NCBI GenBank assembly: GCA_947497145.1
Contig: CANMFQ010000005.1
Location: forward strand, 62,001-126,000
DNA: 64,000 nucleotides
Direction of reading: 5' to 3'
DNA from: an uncultured Flavobacteriaceae bacterium
Lineage (GTDB): Bacteria > Bacteroidota > Bacteroidia > Flavobacteriales > Flavobacteriaceae
The number at the start of each line of letters is the position of its first letter. Positions within the stretch are counted from its first letter, which is position 1. Positions 38,218 through 46,768 of the stretch are shown one piece after another. The notes under the pieces are model-generated. The model was not told the DNA's origin. It saw nothing but the letters and a program-made list of their open reading frames with translations, and did not search any database. The position numbers and the translations under genes were made by a program.

Positions 38218-38239
38218 TATGTATATTCATTCTAAACAA

Positions 38240-38247
38240 CAAAGATA
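38240..38247 (-). promoter_or_regulatory. Bacteroidota promoter ahead of mrp (TATCTTTG)
   Basis: Minus-strand TATCTTTG fits the -7 element TAnnTTTG. Nineteen bases further upstream there is TTTA (plus-strand TAAA at 38267-38270), a three-of-four match to the -33 TTTG. Transcription would start near 38233, leaving a 5' leader of about 15 bases before the mrp ATG. Confidence 0.55.
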
Positions 38248-38352
38248 CAGTATCGGCACGAGAAGCTAAAGTGTTTATTGTGAAATATACCTTAAAGAGA
38301 CTGAAGAGAAGAGAACCATTCAGCATGAGAAAATGAGTAGTGTGGGAAGATA

Positions 38353-38525
38353 CAAGAATTAAGAAACAGGACTATTGGAAATTAATACCCATAAAAAACA
38401 AGAAATTAATACCTAAAAACGGTCAACTACAATCAGGGAAATTCAACAAGAGCCAAGAAACAGTACATTTCAAGCGTCTCCGTTCTTTTTTCTTGCAACG
38501 AAGCAGTCTTGTTTCTTAGTTCTTG
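38353..38525. repeat. Imperfect 21-bp inverted repeat, possible mobile-element remnant
   Basis: The left arm at 38353-38373 reads CAAGAATTAAGAAACAGGAC plus T. The right arm at 38505-38525 is its reverse complement with 2 mismatches in 21. The arms enclose 131 bp without a gene. Size and layout would fit a decayed MITE or an intergenic repeat family, but target-site duplications are not evident. Confidence 0.5.
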
Positions 38526-38536
38526 CAGCGCTTTGT

Positions 38537-39199
38537 CTAAACCATTCTTCCATCTAACAAATTAATAATTCGAGAGCCGTATGCTGCGTTCTTTTCTGAA
38601 TGCGTTACTTGAATAATGGTTACTCCTTCTTTATTTAGCTTTGTAAAAAGTTCCATAATCTCTTGGCTCTGTTGCGAATTTAAATTTCCTGTAGGTTCAT
38701 CAGCTAATATTAATTTCGGATTAGCTATGAGTGCTCTGGCTACCCCCACCAATTGCTGCTGGCCGCCACTCAATTGTTGCGGAAAAAGATCCTTTTTGCC
38801 TACAATATTGAAGCGATCTAACATATCAGCTACCATCGCTTTACGCTCTGATCCTTTTATTTTTTTATACAATAAAGGCATTTCTAAATTTTCCTTCACC
38901 GTAAGTTCATCTAACAAATGATACGACTGAAAAACAAAACCAATATATTCTTTATACAGATTTGCCCTATGCTTTTCTCTTAGTGTATGCACAGACTCGT
39001 CTAAAAAATGATACTCTCCTTCATCAAAATTGTCGAGCATACCAATTACATTTAGCAATGTAGACTTACCAGAACCAGATGGCCCCATAATAGAAATAAA
39101 CTCACCCTCTTTAACCGTAAGATTAATATCTTTCAATAAAAAAATACGTTGCCCCCCAGTATTGACCCATTTAAAAATACTTTTTAGTTGTAGTAGCAT
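38537..39199 (-). CDS. Orphan ABC transporter ATP-binding protein, LolD/MacB-like
   Basis: A 220-residue ATPase with ATG at 39199 (MLLQLKSIF) preferred over the TTG ten codons upstream. Walker A GPSGSGKST, Q-loop FVFQSYHLLDELT, Walker B LILADEPTGN and H-loop VTHSEKN are intact. The signature is LSGGQQQLVGVARAL where the family norm is LSGGQQQRVAIARAL, and the D-loop reads NLNS rather than NLDS. No permease adjoins it, but the seven-permease operon ends 2.5 kb away; it could serve permeases encoded there or elsewhere. Confidence 0.9.
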   Translation of the reverse strand: MLLQLKSIFKWVNTGGQRIFLLKDINLTVKEGEFISIMGPSGSGKSTLLNVIGMLDNFDEGEYHFLDESVHTLREKHRANLYKEYIGFVFQSYHLLDELTVKENLEMPLLYKKIKGSERKAMVADMLDRFNIVGKKDLFPQQLSGGQQQLVGVARALIANPKLILADEPTGNLNSQQSQEIMELFTKLNKEGVTIIQVTHSEKNAAYGSRIINLLDGRMV

Positions 39200-39226
39200 A
39201 CTTTGTTTTTTTGTTACCCTGCAATT

Positions 39227-39234
39227 CAAACATA
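39227..39234 (-). promoter_or_regulatory. -7 promoter element for the orphan ATPase gene (TATGTTTG)
   Basis: Minus-strand TATGTTTG matches TAnnTTTG exactly and lies 28 bp ahead of the ATG at 39199, giving a leader of about 20 bases. No -33 TTTG is apparent at the standard spacing. Confidence 0.4.
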
Positions 39235-39293
39235 AAAATTTTTATCGCCTTGAATACATTAATTTTTTATTTTTTTTCCTCATCAACGGCATC

Positions 39294-39310
39294 GATTGTA
39301 ATCTACAATC
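39294..39310. promoter_or_regulatory. Palindrome GATTGTA-ATC-TACAATC, candidate operator
   Basis: Perfect 7-bp arms (39294-39300 and 39304-39310) around ATC. It lies upstream of both the ATPase and the histidine kinase genes and resembles a dimeric-regulator site. The protein that would bind it is unknown. Confidence 0.4.
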
Positions 39311-39615
39311 ATCAGAGTCAATTATAAGATTAAAATACACGTACTTCAAAACGAATTTCATGCCGTATTTGCAATCAATTTATTATCAACAGATTAAAAA
39401 TAAAGAAAGAAAATAGAATGTTGCTTACTGTCAAATAATCATACAGCAACTGTCCAATAAATAGACACACGGTGCAGCTGATAGCCAACAGAATAAAACT
39501 ATTTCGCTCACTATAATTCAAATTACCCCTAACAAAAATTCTTAGGTACACCTATATTTCCTACAATTATTTGAACGATGTTACGTTACTAATTAGAAAT
39601 TCCCCTTTCAACCAT

Positions 39616-41205
39616 ATGAATCATATTAAAAAATCACGATTTCTTTTTTGGATTAGTATCTATAGCATTACCCTCGGTTTAATCGTAATTTTAGGCTGGC
39701 TATTTGACATACAATTATTTAAATCAATAGTACCTGGCTATGTTTCAATGAAGTTAAACACTGCCATTGGTTTTGTTTTAGCAGGTTTTTTACTTTTATT
39801 ATTTGTTCAGAATAAATGGCATAAAATAAGTATCACATTTGCTTTTGTACTTGCATTGTTAGGCATCACTTCATTAAGTCAAGATATTTTCAATTACAAT
39901 TTAGGTATTGATCAACTGTTAATAACAGATTTGGACGCCGTTAAACGTGGTGAAAATTCACCCGGTCGCCCCTCGCCTACCACCTCACTTTGTTTTTTTC
40001 TACTTGGGGTTGTATTTACAATAATTCGTAGTAGTAATTTACGAATAAAGAAAATAGTACAATATGCACTCCATATTGTTACGCTCACCACTTTTATAGC
40101 AATTTTAGGTTACCTGTTTAATGTTCCTACACTCTACAAACTATCCATTTTCACATCAATGGCAATTCACACCTCAATAACCTTTTTTGTTTTGTCATTA
40201 GGTATTTCATTAATTCATGGTACACTAGGCATCACTGGCTTATTTACAGGAGAGAAAATAGGCAACTTCATGGCTCGTACTCTTTTTGTTAAAATGCTTG
40301 CTGCAACATTAATTTTAGGCTTTTTACAATTAATATTTATCCGACTAAAATGGGTTTCCATTGAATTTGAAATAACCATATTCACTACTTCGTTTATCCT
40401 AGTAATATTATATGCATTATCCTCTACTGCTCGTTTACTAAATAAAATAGATACTAAACGTAATGAGGCTGAAGAAAAACTAATTTCAAATAACAAAAAT
40501 CTAGAAAATAAGGTAAAAGAAAGAACTGCTTATTTGACCAAACAGAATAAGCAGCTTGAAGATTTTTCTCATATAGTTTCTCATAACTTACGTGGCCCCA
40601 CTAGCAACTTAAAATCGCTATTAATGTTTTATCACGAAGAAGATTGTGAAAATGAGAAAGGTATATTAATGGAAAAGTTTGAAAAAACAGTAGCCAATTT
40701 AGAAGGCACCCTTAACGAACTTTTAGAAGTAATAAGTATACGACATGAGTCTAAAAAAGAAAAAGAAACATTAAAATTCAATGCACTTTTCAATGAATTA
40801 ATAGAAACTTACCAAGGGCAAATAATGGAGACAAATGCAAAAATCACTCATGATTTTTCTGGAGCATCTTCTTTAGAATACTCTTCAGTGTATTTAAAAA
40901 GCATCATGCAAAACCTACTGAGCAATGCATTAAAATACCGCTCATTAGAACGCAACCCTGTTGTACATTTTGAAACTAAAAAACATAATGGACAAACCTG
41001 CTTAACCGTTAGTGACAATGGACTGGGTATTAATATGGAAAGAAATGGCAAACGCCTATTTGGTTTACACAAAACCTTTCACAGGCATCCGGAAGCCAAA
41101 GGAGTTGGTTTGTTTATTACTAAAGCTCAAGTAGAAGCTATGGGCGGACAAATAAGTGCAGAAAGTGAAGTAGATAAAGGAACAATATTTAAAATTATAT
41201 TCTAA
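39616..41205 (+). CDS. Membrane sensor histidine kinase
   Basis: ATG at 39616 is preferred to the TTG at 39571; the product is 529 residues. The first ~275 residues form an integral membrane sensor of about eight spans, including an ENSPGRPSPTTSLCFFL motif seen in other membrane kinases. A coiled coil (about 280-312) leads to the HisKA region FSHIVSHNLRGP (phospho-His near 323), then the N-box MQNLLSNALKYRS, G1 VSDNGLGIN and G2 GVGLFITK. There is no PAS or receiver domain. A receiver-only protein is encoded 8 bp downstream and is the obvious phosphotransfer partner. The signal is unknown. Confidence 0.92.
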   Translation: MNHIKKSRFLFWISIYSITLGLIVILGWLFDIQLFKSIVPGYVSMKLNTAIGFVLAGFLLLLFVQNKWHKISITFAFVLALLGITSLSQDIFNYNLGIDQLLITDLDAVKRGENSPGRPSPTTSLCFFLLGVVFTIIRSSNLRIKKIVQYALHIVTLTTFIAILGYLFNVPTLYKLSIFTSMAIHTSITFFVLSLGISLIHGTLGITGLFTGEKIGNFMARTLFVKMLAATLILGFLQLIFIRLKWVSIEFEITIFTTSFILVILYALSSTARLLNKIDTKRNEAEEKLISNNKNLENKVKERTAYLTKQNKQLEDFSHIVSHNLRGPTSNLKSLLMFYHEEDCENEKGILMEKFEKTVANLEGTLNELLEVISIRHESKKEKETLKFNALFNELIETYQGQIMETNAKITHDFSGASSLEYSSVYLKSIMQNLLSNALKYRSLERNPVVHFETKKHNGQTCLTVSDNGLGINMERNGKRLFGLHKTFHRHPEAKGVGLFITKAQVEAMGGQISAESEVDKGTIFKIIF

Positions 41206-41213
41206 AGTAAATT

Positions 41214-41612
41214 ATGAAAAAAATAGAAACCGTAGCAATTATTGATGATGATGATATTTACCAATATATGGCAAAGAAAACCATCCTTTCTACTAAAAAG
41301 ATCGAAACAATATCCATTTTTTCTGATGGTCAAGAAGCTATTGATTTTTTCCATGAAAACGTAGATCATGATGACCTCTTACCCGATTTGATTTTTCTAG
41401 ATCTTAACATGCCTGTTATAGACGGCTGGCAATTTCTTGAACAATACAAATTGCTCAAACCGATGATTAACAAAAAGATTGTAATATACATTGTAACCTC
41501 GTCTTTGAATCCTGATGATCTCATTACAGCTAAAAGCATTACAGAAGTAACCGATTATATAGTAAAACCGATAAGTCAAGATAAATTTATCGAAATTATA
41601 CATAATCGATAA
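41214..41612 (+). CDS. Single-domain response regulator (CheY-like)
   Basis: A 132-residue stand-alone receiver. Acidic pocket IIDDDD (9-14), phospho-acceptor Asp63 in FLDLNMPVIDGW, Thr/Ser switch VTSS (94-97) and Lys118 in YIVKP are all present. There is no output domain, so it must act by protein contact or as a phosphate relay or sink for the kinase immediately upstream. It converges on the last permease gene of the efflux operon (85 bp apart). Confidence 0.93.
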   Translation: MKKIETVAIIDDDDIYQYMAKKTILSTKKIETISIFSDGQEAIDFFHENVDHDDLLPDLIFLDLNMPVIDGWQFLEQYKLLKPMINKKIVIYIVTSSLNPDDLITAKSITEVTDYIVKPISQDKFIEIIHNR

Positions 41613-41697
41613 TTAATGTGTACTATCAAATCGTTTAATAAGTCAATTTTCGTTTAAACTATGTAGTAAAAAACAAAACATGAACATACTTCGATCA

Positions 41698-44112
41698 TTA
41701 CTCATCCCTTAAAGCATCAACAGGGTTAGCTAATGCTGCTTTTACTGTACGCGTTCCTATGGTTAAAAAAGCAATGAATACTGCAATAATACCCGCTGCA
41801 ATAAAAAGCCATGCATTGAGCTCAATGCGATATGTGTAATTATCTAACCACTGCCGCATAAAATACCAGGCTATTGGCGTTGCAAGCAAAAAGGCAATCA
41901 ATACTAATTTCATAAAATCTTTGGTCAACAAAACAGTTATCGAAGCTATACTCGCTCCCAGTACTTTTCGCACGCCAATTTCTTTTGTACGTTGTGCTAC
42001 AATTAACAACGACATCGCAAACAAACCAATACAACTTAGGGCAATTGCAATAATAGAACCACTGGTTATCATCTTAGCCATTGTTTTTTCGCGTTGGAAA
42101 GTATTGTCAATATTTTCATTGAGAAAAGAGCCTAAAAATTGAGAATTGGGTTCTATTTTCTTCCAAGCCTGTTCTATGGCATCATAGGAACGTGCCATAT
42201 TAACGGGTGCCACTTTTACAAAGGCATAATACAAGCCCGCATCTCTATCAAGAAAAAAAGTAAGTGGCTGAATGGGTCTTGCTAATTCTTGAAAATTATA
42301 ATCTTTAACTACCCCTATTACTTTATATTGAACACTATCACTTACGGGAAGAAAAGCCGTTAAAGGATCATCTTCTCCTAACTCTTTAGCCATACTTTCA
42401 TTAATCATAATACTTTGTAAATCACCTGGGTATTTCTTATCAAAGGTTCGTCCGTGTAATAGCTCAAGTCCTAAAGTCTCCATATAATTATAATCTACCA
42501 CCAAGGCATTAGTTTTCACCCCTCTACCTTTATAATCAAAACCCCACACACTAGTTGACTGGCTTCCATCCCTACCGCGTCCTAAATTATTATCTGCAGC
42601 GGTGATGTTTAAAATATCAGGATTTCCTTTAAGTTCTTCTCGCAATAGCTCCACTGCTTCATAACTATCCTTTTTGCCATCTATAGGAAAAGAAAGCACC
42701 TGTTCTTTTTCAAAACCCAAGTCCTTATTACGCATATACCCTACCTGGCTCCACAATACCAAAGTACTACTGATAAGCAGAATAGCAATGCCAAATTGAA
42801 TAACCATTAACACATTTCTCACGCTATTCTTACCAGTGCTATCAGTCTTCCCTTTTAACGATTGAATAGTTCCCAAACGACTCAATAAGAGTGCAGGATA
42901 CCCGCCAACCAATAAGGTAATAAAAAACACTACGGCCAAAAACCCAAGAATGGCCACTGGTGATAACAACATATCAAAAGAGGCACCTGTTTTAAAGAGT
43001 GTTTTAAAATCTTCAAGAAACAAAACACTCATACACACACCAATAGTTACAGCACTCAAGAATATAAATAAACTCTCTCCCCAAAATTGAAAAAAGAGAT
43101 GATTTTTTTGAGCACCAAGTGTTTTTCGCATTCCAATTTCCTTCAAGCGTTGCGTACTTTTGGCAATACTCATATTGATATAATTTACACAGGCGATGAA
43201 CAAAATAAGAAAAGCCACCCCCAAAATAAGGTACGGAACCGCCCTGCTCACCTCTGCAAAACCCTTTCTAAAACTGACAAAGTGAACATCTTTTAAGGGT
43301 AATAGTTTCAGTTGCTTAAATAAGTTATCTGCATCTGCCACAGCGCCATCGCGCTTTAGGTTTTCAATAGTTTCTTTATAGTGTATATCAACAAAAGAAC
43401 GGGTATTTTCTTCAAACTGTTTGGCAGAAATTCCCTTTTGCATTTCCGCATATACATAATGGTATTGGGCGTTCCAATTATCTTTATTTTCCTCGTACCC
43501 TCCATGATTTTCAAAGGGAATTGCCATATCAAAAGCTAAGGTATTCTGCTTATCATTGTCAGCTACTACAGCGGTCACCGTAAATGGTTTTTCGGCTCCT
43601 TTTATAAGAATCATAATGGTTTTACCAATAGCATCAATAGTACCAAACAATTTATTTGCAGTACCCTCAGTAAGCACTACCGAAGACCTATTTTCCAATG
43701 GATTCTTTTTATTTCCTTTCAATACCGGAAAGGTGAACATTTTAAAAAAATCACTATCCAGCCAAACTGCATCGAGGTTAATTTCCTTATCACCATAAAT
43801 GGTTAAGGTTTCACCTTCAAGAAATCGGGTGATATGTGTAATGCCCGGCACCTCAGTTTTTAGTGCGTTTGCAAAAGGTGCTGCCTGGCTTGTTCCTGCC
43901 TCTGGACCTTTTGGCGTTTGCTGGGTATTATATACTTGATAAATACGATCACCATGTTCATGGAAACCATCAAAAGACAAATCATAAAAAGCCACCATCG
44001 CCAATAAAATAGCAGCTCCAAAAGCAACAGAAAGCCCTACGATATTAAAAAAAGTATTGGTTTTGTCCTTTACTAAATTTCTCCAAGCCGTTTTTAAATA
44101 GTTTCTAAACAT
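41698..44112 (-). CDS. MacB/FtsX-type ABC permease 7 (operon-distal)
   Basis: A 804-residue permease, the last of seven. The shared plan of the set is: one N-terminal membrane helix after M[FLY][KR]N[YH][LI]K[IT]A[WF]R, a periplasmic MacB-type core domain, an FtsX block of three helices, a fifth helix after R-x-V-L-x-V-x-Q-F, a second periplasmic domain, and a final FtsX block ending in NPV-x-[SA]L-R-x-E. Here these read FRNYLKTAWRNL, CVNYINMSIAKSTQRLKEIGMRKTLGA, VLMVIQFGIAILL, QRTKEIGVRKVLGAS and NPVDALRDE. None of the seven carries an ATPase domain. It should pair with the separate LolD/MacB-like ATPase, adaptor and TolC encoded at the operon start. Confidence 0.92.
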   Translation of the reverse strand: MFRNYLKTAWRNLVKDKTNTFFNIVGLSVAFGAAILLAMVAFYDLSFDGFHEHGDRIYQVYNTQQTPKGPEAGTSQAAPFANALKTEVPGITHITRFLEGETLTIYGDKEINLDAVWLDSDFFKMFTFPVLKGNKKNPLENRSSVVLTEGTANKLFGTIDAIGKTIMILIKGAEKPFTVTAVVADNDKQNTLAFDMAIPFENHGGYEENKDNWNAQYHYVYAEMQKGISAKQFEENTRSFVDIHYKETIENLKRDGAVADADNLFKQLKLLPLKDVHFVSFRKGFAEVSRAVPYLILGVAFLILFIACVNYINMSIAKSTQRLKEIGMRKTLGAQKNHLFFQFWGESLFIFLSAVTIGVCMSVLFLEDFKTLFKTGASFDMLLSPVAILGFLAVVFFITLLVGGYPALLLSRLGTIQSLKGKTDSTGKNSVRNVLMVIQFGIAILLISSTLVLWSQVGYMRNKDLGFEKEQVLSFPIDGKKDSYEAVELLREELKGNPDILNITAADNNLGRGRDGSQSTSVWGFDYKGRGVKTNALVVDYNYMETLGLELLHGRTFDKKYPGDLQSIMINESMAKELGEDDPLTAFLPVSDSVQYKVIGVVKDYNFQELARPIQPLTFFLDRDAGLYYAFVKVAPVNMARSYDAIEQAWKKIEPNSQFLGSFLNENIDNTFQREKTMAKMITSGSIIAIALSCIGLFAMSLLIVAQRTKEIGVRKVLGASIASITVLLTKDFMKLVLIAFLLATPIAWYFMRQWLDNYTYRIELNAWLFIAAGIIAVFIAFLTIGTRTVKAALANPVDALRDE

Positions 44113-44225
44113 AATGCATGTCTTTTAATTGGTATTTTTTAATAGTTTTTTGTGCTAAAGCAACTACGTATCAAGAGTTCGCTTTCGCCAGATTTTCTAT
44201 GTTACTTTTTTGTTCATTTTAAGCT

Positions 44226-46679
44226 TTACTCCGTTCGTAAACTTTCTACAGGATTGGCATTGGCAGCTGCTATCGTACGAATACTAGTGACTAGTAATGC
44301 CACAAATACCATTGCGACTCCACCCAAGAGAAATACCCACCAACTTAAATCTGTCTTATAGGCAAAATCTTGTAGCCAATTATGAAGACCATACCAAGCT
44401 ATAGGTACAGCCAAAAGAAAGGCGATACCCACCAATACCAAAAACTCTTTGCAAAGCAAGAAGTTTAATTGTGTTAAGGAAGCCCCCAAAACTTTTCTTA
44501 TTCCAATTTCTTTGGTGCGTCTTTCAGTGGTATGAATGACCAGCCCCAAAAGCCCCAAACAACTTATCAATATAGCTAGGCCTGTGGCCCATTGTAGCAG
44601 CAAGGCTATTTTTTTTTCTTGCTCATAAAAGCGCTTAATAAGATCATCCATAAAACTTAGGCGGATATCTGCACCGGGGTATATATCTTTCCAAATTGCT
44701 TCTACCTTAGCCACTACGGCAGACCAATCATTCACTTCAGCAGTTTCTAATTTAAAATGAATGGTATTGAATTGTGATCTTGAACCGCTATACCAATCTC
44801 CCACAAATGCCATGGGCTTGATATTCGTTTTGAGCGAACGTTGGTTAAAATCTTGCATAACCCCCACTATAGGTATTGCCTCTTCATCCAGTTTTAAAAA
44901 TTGACCAATCGCATCTTGAGGATTTGAAAAACCCATTTTTTTTAGGCAAGTTTCATTTATTACATACTCTCTAATAGTATCATTTAGTGGTAATCTACCG
45001 GCTAATAAGGGAATACCATAAAAATTGGTATATTTTTCATCCCCGTAGAGCAGCTCCATAGCTATAAATATTTCTTGATCTTGAGCACCAATATAGGTTA
45101 CATCAGAACCATGACTACTAAAAGATGCTGGGGGATTGCCACCCAAAATCACCTCTTTAATCTGCGGAATTGCTTCCAGTTCTTTTACAAACCGTAGCCG
45201 CTTATCCATAGAAGCGTCATGCCACGGACTTCGGAAATGTGCAACAGCTTCCGTTTTAAAGCCCATATCTTTAGTCATTAAATAATGTAACTGCTTCCCC
45301 ACTAATAAGGTGGCTATTATAAAGACTTGCGCAAATACAAATTGCGTAACAGTAAGATACTTTCTAAGGCTAACGTTACCCTTGCCTAAATTCATTTGAT
45401 TTTTTAATACTGCGACAGGCCTAAAACCTGATAACACCAATGCCGGATATAAGCCAGACAGAAAGGTTACTAGGAACAACAAAACGCCTATTCCTAACAT
45501 CATTAACGGACTTTGGAATAAGGTAAGATCTACCCCATTGGGAATATAATCTGAAAATATCTGTAGCATCCAAGCAGCTAAAAATAAGGATACCATGGCA
45601 GCAGCTACTGTTAACAAGAAGGTTTCTCCTAAAAACTGAAAAACCAACTGCTTTTTTGAGCTCCCCAACGTTTTTCGTATCCCTATTTCCTTGGCTCGTT
45701 TTGTGGCTTGTGCCGTATTTAAATTAATAAAATTGATACAGCCTAGTAACAATAGAAACAAGGCTACAAAACTCAACGTTATTAATGACGATTTGCTGGC
45801 TTGAGACGAATTAAAATCAAAGGTGTAATAATTAGGATCAAAGTGTAAATCTGCCAAAGGCTGCATATAAAACCGCCTTTTTTGGCCTAATGCTATACTT
45901 TTTTCATCTGCATGTTCTTGAGACAAACGATCTAGTTGTTTTTGAAAATTTACGTTGTCACTATTATCGGCTAGTTTTATAAAAAGTTGCGAAGCAGAAT
46001 TTGTATTATTCCAATGTCCATCTGTAACAGCACTGGTCAAGTCTTGACTTTCGGCTGTTTTTAAGGATATAAATTCTTCAAAAACCAAATCGGTACGCTC
46101 AGTAAAATTGGCAACTACGCCCGTTACTTTTACAGGAATGGAGTCATTATACACCAAGGTGCTACCTATAATTTTATCTAAACCAGTATCGGGAAAATAT
46201 TTTTCGGCTCGCTTCTGACTCAAAACTACCTCATAGGGATTCTCCAAAACGGCATCAGGACTACCCGCCAGCCACTCATATTTAAAAATATCAAAATAAC
46301 CAGCATCGGCATAAATAACAAAATCTGGATTTTTAAACAGTTCATCTTTTGCCTCATTTTTTACGTGCAAGGGATAGGCCGTTAACAAAGGTGCCACACT
46401 TGCTACCCCAGAAACAGCTCCTTCTTGTAAGGTTTTGCCCAAAGGAACGGCGACCCCAGGGCTATAAGATTCCCCCTCGGGACTATAAAATTCGGTAGTA
46501 ATTCTATAAATAGCATCACCATCAGGATGAAATTTATCAAAAGTCATATCATAATAGACCATAATACCAATAACAAAAGAAGCACTGAGCCCTATGGAAA
46601 GACCCACGATATTAATCAAGGAAAAAGCTTTGTTTTTCCAAATATTTCTAAAGGCGATTTTCAAATAATTTTTTAACAT
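44226..46679 (-). CDS. MacB/FtsX-type ABC permease 6
   Basis: An 817-residue permease, the longest of the set. N terminus LKNYLKIAFRNIWKNKAFSLINIVGLSIG; first FtsX coupling segment AQATKRAKEIGIRKTLGSS; second TERRTKEIGIRKVLGAS; C terminus NPVESLRTE. The second periplasmic domain is distinct from that of its neighbours, with GNPPASFSSHGSDVTYIG and ELLYGDEKYTNFYGIPLL, suggesting a different partner or cargo. Its 89-bp upstream spacer is almost a copy of the spacer ahead of permease 5. A 113-bp spacer without obvious hairpin precedes permease 7. Confidence 0.92.
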   Translation of the reverse strand: MLKNYLKIAFRNIWKNKAFSLINIVGLSIGLSASFVIGIMVYYDMTFDKFHPDGDAIYRITTEFYSPEGESYSPGVAVPLGKTLQEGAVSGVASVAPLLTAYPLHVKNEAKDELFKNPDFVIYADAGYFDIFKYEWLAGSPDAVLENPYEVVLSQKRAEKYFPDTGLDKIIGSTLVYNDSIPVKVTGVVANFTERTDLVFEEFISLKTAESQDLTSAVTDGHWNNTNSASQLFIKLADNSDNVNFQKQLDRLSQEHADEKSIALGQKRRFYMQPLADLHFDPNYYTFDFNSSQASKSSLITLSFVALFLLLLGCINFINLNTAQATKRAKEIGIRKTLGSSKKQLVFQFLGETFLLTVAAAMVSLFLAAWMLQIFSDYIPNGVDLTLFQSPLMMLGIGVLLFLVTFLSGLYPALVLSGFRPVAVLKNQMNLGKGNVSLRKYLTVTQFVFAQVFIIATLLVGKQLHYLMTKDMGFKTEAVAHFRSPWHDASMDKRLRFVKELEAIPQIKEVILGGNPPASFSSHGSDVTYIGAQDQEIFIAMELLYGDEKYTNFYGIPLLAGRLPLNDTIREYVINETCLKKMGFSNPQDAIGQFLKLDEEAIPIVGVMQDFNQRSLKTNIKPMAFVGDWYSGSRSQFNTIHFKLETAEVNDWSAVVAKVEAIWKDIYPGADIRLSFMDDLIKRFYEQEKKIALLLQWATGLAILISCLGLLGLVIHTTERRTKEIGIRKVLGASLTQLNFLLCKEFLVLVGIAFLLAVPIAWYGLHNWLQDFAYKTDLSWWVFLLGGVAMVFVALLVTSIRTIAAANANPVESLRTE

Positions 46680-46768
46680 GACTGCTATTTTTTTATTAAA
46701 TCTTTTCGCTATGCGTTTAATGATGTTACTGCTTAGTACCCGATGTCAGATAATTTAGTGGTTCATTT
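46680..46768. repeat. Duplicated spacer, copy A (ahead of permease 6)
   Basis: Bases from ACTGCTATTT through GCTTAGTA match the spacer at 49130-49214 with about 2 differences in 58, and the block ATAATTTAGTGGTTCATTT near the upstream stop codon is also shared. The match runs on into the start codon and first ~25 coding bases of the two genes (GCGATTTTCAAATAATTTTT on the plus strand). No hairpin or promoter octamer is obvious inside. Confidence 0.8.

Larger units (their letters stand above)
38218..38536. other. 319-bp gene-free spacer with degenerate repeats
   Basis: No credible reading frame. It holds the mrp promoter at its left end, and further right a long imperfect inverted repeat, a 12-bp direct repeat (GAAATTAATACC at 38378-38389 and 38402-38413) and repeated TTCTTGCA[AG]CG words (about 38490 and 38520). 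The composition (AAGAAACAG on one side, CTTGTTTCTTA on the other) is unlike the coding DNA around it. Confidence 0.6.
39200..39615. other. 416-bp divergent regulatory spacer between ATPase and histidine kinase genes
   Basis: AT-rich and without a credible gene. It contains a -7 promoter element for the ATPase (39227-39234) and a 7-3-7 palindrome (39294-39310). No sigma-54 type GG-N10-GC element facing either gene was found on reading. Confidence 0.6.
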
